Source of the DNA: Cafeteria roenbergensis
Lineage: Eukaryota; Sar; Bigyra; Bicosoecida; Cafeteriaceae
Length of the DNA stretch: 64,000 nt
Assembly (NCBI GenBank): GCA_008330645.1
Contig: VLTN01000001.1
Coordinates: 1,240,001 to 1,304,000, forward strand
Direction: 5' to 3'
Below, in pieces: positions 30,447 to 41,700 of the stretch; position 1 is the stretch's first letter, and each line of letters starts with the position of its first letter. The notes below the pieces were generated by a model, which ran no database searches, was not told the DNA's origin, and saw only the letters and a program-made list of their open reading frames with translations. The position numbers were made by a program, and so were the translations under genes.

Positions 30447-32346
30447 GTACTGCGCAAGTGAGTCTGGCTGGCACTTTTCCACCTCTCGACCTGCCGCGCT
30501 CCTCGACCCGCACCCTCCACGGAGGGCCTGGTCTGGCCGCAAGCTGCGCAGCCTGCGCGCGCGTCGCTGACGGGGCGCTCCTGCGCACGGTCCCGTGAAT
30601 CTGGCCGCGAGGGGCGAGGCGAGGGCAGGGGCAGGGTCCGTCGGCATTGCCAAACGTGGCCCGCCCGCCCTCGCGGAACGCCTCGCCACGCCCCGCCACC
30701 CCGCTCGCTGCCCTGCACCGCCTCGCACTGCTGCCGCAGTCTCTGGAGAGGTTCCCACTGAGGCAGTGGTGTCCCGAAAGTCCGGACATGTGTTCGAGAG
30801 GCGGCTCCTGGCAAAGCACCTCGAGAGCACCAGCTCGTGCCCCGTGACCGGCGAGCCCATGACCCTGGACGATGTGATCGAGGTTCAGACGCCCAAGCAT
30901 GCGCCCCCGCGCCCAATGTCGGCCACCAGCGTCAGCGGCACCATCGGGGTGCTGCAGAGGGAGTGGGACGCCCTGCTGCTGGGCACGTCAGAGCTGAAGA
31001 GGTCGCTTCACCGCACCCGCTCGCAGCTCTCGCAGCTGCTGTACCAGTATGACAGTGCCTGTCGCGTTGTCGCGCGCCTCACGCGCGAGCGCGACGAGGC
31101 CCAGGCCAAGCTCCGCGACGCGCAGCGCGCTGCCGCAACCTCGGTTGTGGGTGGCGGCGTGCCCGCCGCCGCGGCGGCCGGAACCTCGTCGTCGTCGTCG
31201 TCGTCCAGCAGCAGCAGCAGCAGCAGTGCTGCAGCTGCGGCTGGAGTGGAGCAGGAGAGGAGCGCGGAGGCGTCTGCGGCCATCGCCGCCATGGCGGCCG
31301 CCTCAGAGGCTCTGCACGCGGCCCGCGTCAAGCACAAGGTCCCCAAGACCGTCGCTGACCCGGAGACTGTGCGCGCCGCCATCGCAGCCAAGCCCAGCAC
31401 GGTGCAGTCCCTCCACCGCGCGGACCGCCCCCGCATCACCAGCTTGGCCCTTCACCCCGCCCGCCCAGACCTCGTCCTGACCGGCGGCGCCGACCGCACA
31501 GCCATCCTCTTCGACCGCGCCGCCTCTGCCATTGCCGCCACCCTCGAGGGCCACTCCAAGCCCGTCACGTCTGTCGCCTTCCTCCCCGCGGACCCTGACC
31601 GCGTCATCCTCACCACCGCCTCGGAGACCGCCAAGCCCGTTTGCGTGTGGACTCCCTCGCTCGGGGCAGCAGAGGCTGTGGAGGGCGCGGGCATCCCGTC
31701 CGCGTTTGAGGCTGCCCACTGGGCTCCCCACGGCGCTGCGGCTGTCGTCAGCCTCTCCGCCCACCCGAGGCTCCCGCTTGTGTTGACCGCTGGCGCGGAC
31801 GGCCGCTGGGTCGTGTCCGACCTCGACGCCAGCGGGGGGCCTGCCGCCGCGTTCTCGCACCTGGTCGCCCCCGGCGCCCCAGCCGCGCTCTCCGCCGCGC
31901 GCTTCCACGTCGACGGCATCATGCTTGGATCTGCCCGCAACGACTCCGGCGTGGTCACGCTCTGGGACGTGCGCCAGAGCAAGCCCGCCCTCACGGTCGA
32001 CGTCGGCTGCACGGGCATCGCTTCGATCGACTTTAGCGAGAACGGCTACCACATGGCCGCCGGGTCCACGGACGGCGGCCTCATCCTGGCGGACCTGCGC
32101 GGCAAGTCGGAGCCCAAGCGCATCGAGGCCGGCGGCGTGGCCGGCAGCGCGGTCACCAGCGTGACGTTCGACAGGGCCGGGCGGTACCTTGCGGGATGCG
32201 CAGCTGCGGTGCGCGTTGTGGCCGTGAAGAAGTGGCTGGACCTGGGCGACGTGCAGGGGCCGGGGGAGGGCGCCGCTGGGGCCGCTTTCGGTCCTGACGC
32301 CGCATTCACTGTGTCTGCATGCGACAAGTTCGTGCGCTGGCACTGA
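30445..32346 (+). CDS. PRP19: PRP19 U-box/WD40 splicing factor and E3 ubiquitin ligase
   Basis: Core subunit of the nineteen complex (NTC), which activates the spliceosome, and a U-box ubiquitin ligase. Model: a 13-nt first coding exon 30445-30457 and exon 2 30740-32346, 539 aa (human PRPF19 has 504). Donor GTGAGT, acceptor CGCAG, phase 1. The junction creates MYCAISGEVP, the near-universal Prp19 N-terminus, which strongly supports the micro-exon. The U-box spans about 1-70 with KSGHVFERR and SSCPVTGEPM. The helical tetramerisation segment has LYQYDSACRVVARLTRERDE (about 130), and a poly-Ser run follows. The C-terminal half is a seven-blade WD40 propeller (LTGGADRTAILFD, GHSKPVTSV, SIDFSENGYHMAAG). 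The gene is head to head with the phosphatase-calyphosin gene. Confidence 0.95.
31186..31227 (+). repeat. Poly-serine tract in PRP19 (14 Ser)
   Basis: Six to seven TCG codons followed by AGC codons encode fourteen consecutive serines between the coiled coil and the WD40 domain. The codon switch inside the run shows two fused repeat types. Confidence 0.9.
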
Positions 32347-32799
32347 AGGCCGCTCTGCCAGCTTCGGCAGGGCGTGGGGCAGGAAGCCTGCGGGGGTCGG
32401 CGTGCATGCCGTACGCCGCACGCTGCACGCCAATGCCACGGGTGAGCTGCTGCCTGCGCGGCGTCACGGCCCGGCTGGCCCCCTGCCCCTGCCCCTGCCG
32501 GCAGAGCCTCCCTGAGCTTGGGATGCGCCCTAGCCAGGGCACCAGTGCGTGCATGAGTGTGAATGTGCGTGTGTGCGCCTCCGTTCTTGCGCCTCGCCTG
32601 CAGCAGCAACACCGCAAGCGATCTGCGCGCACGGTGAGGAAGCGTCTGCGACGCATCTGCGTCTCGGGATTCAGTTCGCTGCGCTCAGGAGCGGGACAGG
32701 CGCGCAGCAGCACACGAAGGGCCACACACGCAAAACGAACGAGGCGGGTCAGGGAGTCAGGAATGGAGTGCCACAGACAGGGCGAGAACGCTGGCTGCG
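32347..32799. other. Convergent 3' intergenic region
   Basis: About 450 bp between the stops of PRP19 (+) and the giant surface-protein gene (-). It contains a TG/GTGTG-rich stretch near 32543-32579. No gene or RNA was recognised. Confidence 0.35.
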
Positions 32800-35700
32800 C
32801 TAAACGACGAGGCGGGCCGGCGAGCCAGCGACGTGCTGCGCCCCTGGCCACAAGGCAGCTGACGGGACGGGCTGCAGCTCGGGCTGCTGGCTTCCCTCCG
32901 CCCCGCGCCAAGCCCAAAGCAGCGCTGGGACGGCGGTCTCATCAGACACCCCAGCCGCGCGGAGAGCCTCCAGCGGGGCCGGCCGCCAGTCCACTTCCAG
33001 CTCGTAGGCCTGTCCCGCCCGCAGCTGGACCGTGGGCGCGGCGCCCACCGCGTCTCCGCCGGCCGCTGTCCCGTCGCCTGCCTGCACGCTGGACAGCACC
33101 CCCTGGCAGAGCAGCGTCTGACCGCATGCAAGCTCTCGCGAGAACCTCGGCCACCGGTCAACCGCGAGCGAGCCGCGGAAGCCCACCAGGACGCGGGCTC
33201 CCGCGCCGTGCTGCACCGCGAACCGGTAGTCGCCCGTCGCCGGCACCACGACCCAGCCGCGCCAACGCACGGAGCCCCCGCTCCCCCTGAGAGCCGGCAC
33301 CCCTCCCGCTCCTGCTGACCACCCCGGCGCAGCGCTGCCGACCGGCCACGCGCCCGCCGAGGGCAGCCTGTCCAGCCGGCGAGCGAGCGGCGCGGCGGGC
33401 GCAGCGGTGTCACCTGCCTGGTCGTCCGCAAAGTACTCGGCCACCAGGCCGTGGCCGAACGAGGGGTCGTCCTGCCAGCGGGGCCCGGGCGCGGGCTGGT
33501 CGCCGAGGGCCTCCGCCGCTTCCCTCGCAGCCTTGCCCGACAGCACCAAAACTCGAACCTCCGCCTCCGTGCCGGCGGCCAGGGTGCCTGCCTCGGCAGC
33601 AGCCACCGTGGCGGAGTACAGGCCCCGGAGCCCCGGGTCTGCGCTGAACGGCTCCACGACACCGGCAAGGCGCACCCCGCCCCTGGGGCCGGACCCGAGC
33701 ACGCGGACCGCGACCGCGTCGTCGGACCCCGGTAGAAGGAACGCTGCGCCGGCGGCGTCTGCGCCTTCGTTCCTGACGAGGTCGGGCGTGCCGCCGCCGC
33801 GGCGGTTTCCGAACTCGTCCCGAATCACCACGGTGATGTTGGAGACGAAGGCTGCCGAGGAGGACACCAGCGAGGCCGGGGCGGGCAGCCCGGCCGCCGC
33901 CTCGCCCAGCGTCACGGCGCCCGCTGATGCTGAGGAGCCCGGGAACTTGGCCACCGGCGGCGGGAGCACGCCCAGCCCCGCAGAGTAGGAGGTGGACGCG
34001 GCCGCCGGGGCCGGGAGCACGCGGAGGGCGAACGGAGAGCCGCTGATCGGAGCGCCGTGGTCGGTCACGTTGACGACGTAGTCGCCAGCAACGGAGAGCG
34101 GAAGGAGGCAGCGCACCACGGCGGGCACGGGGATGCCGCCCGCTGCCGCCGCCGCGGAGCCAGCCGCGTACGGGGCAAGCTCCGGACGCGCTTCTGCCGT
34201 GACGGACAGCCCGCCCGGGGCCACGACGCCGGGCTCGATGAATGCGTGCGGGCCAGGGAGCAGCGTGGCGACGGCGACGATGCCGTGCGCGGCCGCCTCG
34301 GCGCCGGTGACGGGCAGCGTGCGGTTGTTGCTGTCGGCGTCGCGAGGCTGGACCACGAAGACGGCGCCCTCGCCCGCCACGGTGGTGCTGAGGCCCGGCC
34401 CGTAGGCAACGGATGACGACGCCACAGGGGCCCCGGTGGATACCTCCAGCATGAACGGCGAGCCGTGAACCGCAGCCGCGGCGAGCGCCGACTCGAGAGC
34501 GGCCACGCCCAGCGTGGGCGCCACGGCGGCGGCGTCCACAGCAACGTGCAGCCGGTAGCGTCCAGGGCGCTTGGCGGTGTAGGTGCAAGTGAACCCGGCG
34601 ACGGCTGCGCCCCTGGAGCAGGAGGCGTCGATTCGGGCTGGGCTGCCGTCGGCCTGGCGGGGGCCGATTGCAACGGCCTGCAGCTCCTCCTCCGGGCTGC
34701 TGAGCACGCGGCGCGGGTTCCCGAACCGATCCCGCAGCTCCACCTCGAACGAGGCCTCGGCTGCAACCGCGGCGGCGTGGAGGCCACCGCCGACGGCCAC
34801 GGAGTGCGCGGCCGAAACGGCGGCAGGCACGGTGGTGGTCTCGTTGTACGGCGAGGCTCCGATGGGCGCCGGCACGGGAGGCGCAAGCTCTGAGAAGCGC
34901 AGCAGTCGGGGCGGGGGACGAGGCGGGGACGGCATGCCTGCCGCAGCCTGCTCTTTGGTGAGCGCTGCGGCCGGCGGCTGCATGAGGAGCGCCACGGCGG
35001 CAGCCTCCTCGCGAGCGGGCGCAGACACTTCGAGCACAAGTGGCAGCCAATCCCACGACCGGACCAGTGCTGGCGAGCGCACCCGGGCCACCGACACAGC
35101 GTACAAAGCCGGCCCCGTCGGCGCCCCTGTCGCAGCAGCCCCGGCACCAGCGGCAAGACGGTCGCTGAACGCGCCAGCAGCCGAGCCAGCGCCCATGCCG
35201 GCCGTCGCCCATGCGGCATCTTCCTGTGCGAGCGCCCGAACGGCGTCGGCATGCATTGCCGAGGCTGCGGCGGGCGAGACCGGCTCGAAGGCCCACAAGG
35301 CTCGCTCGCCGGGCGTCGTGGTCGCGTTCCCTGAGGGCGCTGCCGACGCTGCTGCAGCTGCTGCTGCTGCTGCTGCTGCTTCTGCTGCTGTGAGGGCAGA
35401 CGCTGCCGCCGCCTTGGTGATGAGCCCTGCGGCGGACATCGATCCATGCGCCCCATCCAGCGCCGCGGCGGCGGGCACGAAGCGGGGCGCAAAGGAGACG
35501 GGAGCGGGGGCGGGTCCGGAGGCCGTCCCAGGCCGCATCGTCGCCGCTGCCGCGCCGGGCCCTCCCAGGGGCGGGTCCCCTCCGGCAGCGGCAACGCTGC
35601 CGGCAAGCGAGGATGCTCCGGCGGCCCACGGGTCCGCTGTGCGCAAGTACCCGTCTCGCGCGGCCGCGGCGGCCGGGCCCTGGCCTTGCACGAGCACCGG

Positions 35701-38700
35701 CTCTGCCCAGTCAATAGGTGCTGCTGGCCCGGAGAGGGCGGCGGGATGCGCCCTCTGGCGATCGGCGGGGAGGCCCACTCGCAGCCGGACGCGCAGGCCG
35801 GGCGAAGCAACGACGAGAAGGCGCCACGCTGCGGCGTCCACTCCCGAGCCCGTCGGGGCATCGGCTCCGGCGCCGTGCTCTGCCAGCCAGAAGCCTTCCC
35901 ATCGGACCGACCAGCCCTTGTCGGAGCTGGCAACCCGCCCAAGCGAGGCATTGGAGAGCGGCAAGGCTGCGGACCCTTCCGGAACTCGCAGCGCAAAGGG
36001 CCCCCGCGCTCCGAACAGCCCGGACGCCGGGGCAAGCCGCACCCTCGACTGCGCTGGCGACGCCGGCAGCAGCCCGGAGGCGTTTGCAAGGCCCAGCGGC
36101 AGCAGTGCCCCAGCTCGCGGGGCTGTCAGCGCGGGGACGGGGAGCGGCACGCCGTGCCCGGTGCTGCCCTCAGCCATTGCGGCGGCGGCTTGCTCGGAAT
36201 GAAGCCACAGCGGCAGCGAGGCGGCAAGCCAGTCCAGCCCTTCTGCGGCGGCGAGCAGGGCGCGACGCTCGCGGGACGTCTCCACGGTCGGCTCTGCCGG
36301 CCACACCGCACCGTGGGCGCTGGCTTGGGCTGCCGCAAGCGTCTCTGCGGCGGTCTCGAGCAGCGTCGCTGGGTCGCCAGCCTGCGCGTAGACACGGCGG
36401 ACCAGCCCTGAGCCGGGCGGAGCGGCTGCCGCCTCGATTCCTCCCGCGCCGAAGGCCGCCCAGGCCGAAACAGCGGGCGCAAAGGGCGCACCGAGCAGGC
36501 GGAGGAGGAGGAGGGAGGCCTGCGGCGGCGCAGTGAGGGGTGTAAAGTGGGCCGTGTAGTTGCCTCCGCCAACGTCGACGACTTGCACGGCGCCCGATCC
36601 GGTTGGGAGGACCGTGCGCGGGCCCCCCTCGGCCGCGGGTCCGGCAGAAACCGGCGATGCCTCGGGGATGGAGGCCGGCAGCTGACGGAGCACGGACTCC
36701 ACCGGGCTGGCCGCCCGGAACGCGGCGATGCGCGCAGCCTCCCCGCCGCGCCCCACGTCGTTTCCCCACGCGTCGCGCGCCAGAATGTGAACCGTGTGCT
36801 CCTCGCCAGCAGCGGGCGCCACGCCGGGGGAGCCGGACGACGCTGGGGAGGCCGGGTCCTCCGTCTCGGGGATGGCTCCCGAGCCGCGCACGAGGCTTGT
36901 CTCGGCCGCCATCACATTCGGCCACACCTGGACTGTGAAGGGGCTGCCCGCAATGTCCTCCCCTCCCAGACGCACGCGAAGGCTCCAGTTGCCGGCCACG
37001 GTCGCGGCAAAGCTGCAGCGCAGGAAGCCGCTCACGAGGGCGTCGGAGGACTTGCCGAGGGCGGCGGCCGCCTCCGCGGCAGACAGGGACCCACCGCGAG
37101 GGCGAGACGCGGCCACGGAGGCTGCAGATCCAGTGTCGCCCGCGGCGGGGGCGGGGAGCCGTGTGACCCGGACGGTTGCTGCAGCCGCCGCCTCCGCGCC
37201 AGCCTCGCGGCCTTCGAGCCCCGGCCCCGCCTGCAGCAGCGACAGCGTCACGCTGATCGCTGACCAGTCGTCGTAAACGCTGGCAGGGCCCGCTCTGGTG
37301 TTGTTGGCCGCGTCGCGCGCCTCCACGTCCACGAACGAGCGAGCGCCAGCGAGGGCCCTGCTGAGCGACGCGCCGCGGGCAACCGAGTGGGGGGCGCTCA
37401 GCGGGCCGGGCACAACTGTGATGGTTCTGGGCGAGCCGAACACGTGCTCCCCGTCCACCATCACGGCCACGGGCCACGCTCCGGCGGCTGTCGGCACAAA
37501 GCGGAGGCCGCCCATGCCGGGGGCGTCGGCCGGCGTGCCCTTGAGGAGGTCGGCGGCGAGCACGGCAGGGCGCGGCGCGTTGTCCAGCGCGTCGGCGGGC
37601 GGGGCGGGAGGCAGCCACGACGGCCTTGCAAGGGGAGGGTCGACGGTCATCACTGCGGCGGCGCGCTCTGCGGCCCATGCCGCCCGGGCGTTGCCGTGGC
37701 GGTCACGCAGGTGGAGCGAGAAGGTGTTGTTCACCGTGGCAGTCATCACCCAGAGGGCGCGGCCTGCGAGCACGCAGGCTTCTGGGAGCGTCGGGCCGGG
37801 CGCGACCTCCACCCGCCGAAACGGGCTTCCCGCCACCTGGGACCCGTCTCCGGCTGACGCGATGGTGATTGTAGTCGGGCCGGCGACGCTGGGCTGGACG
37901 GAGCCCCAGTGCGTCGCCAGCCAGGCAGCGTGGGGGTGGTCGGGGTCGAGCGCGCCGTCTGCCGCGTCGAGCGCCGCGTCCACGGCAGCAGGGGCCGCCA
38001 CCGGGAGCAGCGACGCGAACCGGGCTGGGTCGCGGGCGGCGAGCTTCGCGTGCGGGGACACTGGCACCAGCAGCTGCGCGGCGCCAACAGGGGCAACCAC
38101 GCCGAAGTGGGCAGCCGCAGCTGCTGCCTCGGCCAGCAGCGCGGACGCGTTGGAGCTCGCGAAGGCTGCGGGGTCCTCGGGAACCGCCGTCACGGTGAAC
38201 TGCCAGGCGCGGCCGCCAATGCGTGCCGGGCTGGCGGCCGGGACGGGGTTGCCAAGCGCGTCCCGCGACGTGACTGCGACGGCGTTGGGCTCGCCGGCAA
38301 CGGGCGCCAGAAGCGCCGGCCCAGACGCGTTGCAAGCGGGTGGGCTCACGGCGGCGGGCCCCACCACCACCCGGAAGGGGCTTCCCCTGACGGCGGTCCA
38401 GCTGTCCCACCCGGTCCAGAGCTGGAGGTGGAGCCAGTGCAGGCCGGACCGGCGGGGCCGCCACACCACGCGGTGGTGGCGCGCTGACGCGTCGAACTCG
38501 GCCTCGCCGCCCACCACGGCGCCTGCCTCCGCGGCGCGGCCCGTCGGGCCAGCGCTGTCGGGGGGCGGGGAGGTCGAGCCGTTGGACCGAAGGCCGAGGA
38601 CAGGCCAGGCAACTGCAGCGAGCCCTCCCGCCGACGACGTCGCCGCAGCGGCGTCTGTGCCCTCCAGCGCCCACCTGCTGACGGCAGTGACCTTGAAGCT

Positions 38701-41700
38701 GTCGATCACAGCGGCGTCCATGCGGTCGTTGCCCCACTCGTCGCGGGACGACACGGCGGCCAAGGCGTCGGCCCCGGCGATGGCCCAGCTGAGCCCGTGG
38801 CCCCAAGCCTCCGCGCCCCCTCCGCGGGTGCTGGCTGAGGAGGGGCCGCCTGCGGCCGTGGACCGGGCCAACACCCAAGGTGGGAGCGACACGTTGGTGG
38901 CAAAGGGCGCTGCGGCGGCAGCCACGGCTGCGGCCTCGGCAGCCGGAGACGCCGCTCCCGCAGCAGCTGCAGCTGCAAGCCTGGCGGCGGCCCCCGCCGG
39001 GTCAACGGAAATGGAAGGGAACGCCGCCGCCGACGCGGCCCGCACCCGCAGGGGCACGGGGGTTCCCAGCAGTCGCCGCTCGACGAACAGGCAGCCGGCT
39101 GGAACGGCGCCGCGGAGCAGCGTCTGGGAGGGCCAGCCCGCCGCGGAGGGAGGGTCAGGAGTGACGGGGGCCCCGGACGCGTTCCCCGCCAGCACCGCCT
39201 GCTCGAGCGGCCTGGAGAGGCGCGTGCCGGCTTGGCGGTACACGGCCGAGAGCGCGGGCTCGCGCATCCGGTGCAAGAGTGCCGAAGGGACGCTCGTGGA
39301 GGCTGTCGCCGCGCCGGGGTCGGCGGTACTCGGGCCGGACGCAGGCGACTGAGGCGGGCTCGCCAGCTCGCTCGGCAGCGCCCACTCGAGACGCGCAGCG
39401 GCGTGCGGGTGGCCCGCGCCCCGCCAGTCGAGGCGCAGGGAGTGAAGCCGGCCCGGCACCAGGACGACGTCGACAAACGAGTCGCTCATGACGGCCGCAG
39501 AGCGCGGCCCGCCCCACTCCCACGACAGCGAGAACGGGTCGGCAAAGGCCGCCAGGCTGCCGAGCGGGTTGCGGGCGAGGCCCCCAGGGCTGCCGCTGGC
39601 AGCGCGGGTGCCGGCCACGGGGTCGGCGCCAGCGTCCCTCGCCAGCGGGGTGCGGAAGCCCGTGGCCGCGATGCCCGACTCGCCAGCAGCCAGGACGTCG
39701 GCCCCGGCAGTGGCGTCGTCCAGACCGCCGGTGCCCGCGGCGCCGGCTCCACCAGGGCCAACGTAGTCGTGGCCCCAGCGGTCGAGCACCAGCCTGTGGT
39801 CAAGGAAGAGGCGGACCTGGTCGCCCCTCCCGCCGCTGACGAAGAACCGGACCAGCACGCCCGGTGCAGCGTCCCCGGCCCCCGACGTCGCCCACCAGGG
39901 GGCCCAGCCGGGCATGCTGGCCGAGGACGCTGAGGCAGCGCCGGCCTGCGCAGCGGCGGCGTTCGCGGCTGCATCCGCAAAGGCCGCCTGCGCCGCAGTC
40001 GCCACCGCCGGGGGCAGCGACACGCGGCCGCTCCAGCGGGCTGACATGGCCTCGGCCGCAGCGCCAGCGGCCGCCTCGCCGCCGCCTGAGGAAGACGCGT
40101 CGCCCCAAGTGAAGTTCACCCCTGCATCGACGCGGGCCAGCACCGGCGGACCGAGCATGGCTCGGTTCGGCCAGTACTCGCCGGCCAGGCCGCCAGGCGA
40201 GCAGGCCGTCGCATGCAGCTCGTAGTCCCCGGCGCGCAACGGACGGACCGCCCCGGCGTAGAGGGCAGCCAGGCGGCGAGCTGCTGGCGCTGAGACGTCG
40301 ACGCCAGGCCTGACCGCCGCCTTGGCCGCCACGAGGGAGACGACGGAGGCGTTGCCCGTCGCTGCCACCTGGGTGCCCAGCGGCGCGTTGCGCCGCGCTG
40401 CTGCCGCCTGCAGGTCGTCCAGCTCCTGGGCCGCGGCAGACGAGAGCGCCCCGGCCCACAGCACCTCCCCTCGAGCCACGGGCGCGCCGCGAAGCCTGCC
40501 CTGGCCGTAGCCGGCGCCGAAGCGGAAGGGCCACGGCCGGGCCGCCAGTACGGACGCCTCCCCCTCCCAGCCACCCGCTGGCTCCCACGGGTTGCCGTTG
40601 GCCGACTCTGCCGAGTTTGCTGCGGCCGCTCCTGCTCCGGCCGCCCAAGGCAGCTCCACGGCACCGAGCCCGCCCGCTGCCAGCACTGCCGCCTGCGCCT
40701 CTGCCGGCCACTGTGTGGCGTTGAACGGCTGCGAGGCCCTGGTCTGCATGGAAGCTCGGCGACGCACGCCAGAGCGGCCCCACCCCATGCCCGGCCCGCC
40801 CCCGCCCGCCGCCGAGGCCTCTCCCTCCTCCCACAGCCACGCCCCAGCCTCGCCTGTCCTCGCGGCCCCGGCCAGCCTGCGGGCCCCGTCGAGGTCGCCC
40901 AGCCCGTAGGCGTCCCGCCAGCGCAGCGAGCCCCCCCCGGCGGCCCCAGGATCCGCCCGCGCATCTGCCAGGGCGGCCGCCTCCGACGAGTCAATCCCCG
41001 CCTGCGAGGCCGCGTATCCGGCTGCGGACGGCGGCACGCGCAGGCCGCTCGCGCCGCCGGCCGACGTTCGCGCCGCCCCCATGCCGAGGCCGCCGCCCCC
41101 TCGGGCGGGCCACACCTCCAAGGCGAAGCGGAGCTCGCCGGGCTGCTCGCCGGCGTACGCCCCCGGCGCAAAGTGGCCAGCGTTCGGGACGGGGAGGCGA
41201 GGCTCTGCCGATGCAAGCAGCGCCGACGCCGGCCAGGGCGACGCGCCGGCCGAGGCGTTGGCGGCCGCGCGGCGTGCGGCCGCGTCCAGCTCTGCGATGG
41301 CCGGTCCCTGGACGCCAGCAAGGGTGGTGTCCGTGGCGCGCAGGAGCGACGCGCCGAACGGCGGCGCCCTCGCGTGGATGACCACGGGAAGAGGCATGCC
41401 TGCGACGGCGGCGAGCTCCCCCGCCGCCGGCGCGCCCGCGAGGCGTGCGGCTGGGTGCACCGCAAGCCCCAGGACGGACGTGGGGGATGACAGCATCGAG
41501 TGCGACGCGGCCGCGCGGTCGGCGTCGTCGTCGATGATGACCACGGTGGCGACGCGCTGCGGCCCGACAGAGGCGCCGCCGGCCCTGCCGCCGAGCTCCA
41601 GCACGAGCCACGCCGTCTCGTTGCCCTCGACTGCGTCGTCGTCGTGGATGGTGAGGTCGAAGCTGAGCTGCACAACGCCCTCCTCGAACACCAGCTCGCG

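Noticed and set aside
33410-36089. Several 670-740-aa minus-strand frames overlapping the giant secreted-protein gene
   Set aside because: Arg/Pro/Ser/Cys-rich alternative frames of the same strand; the main frame has signal peptide, PA14 and filamin motifs.
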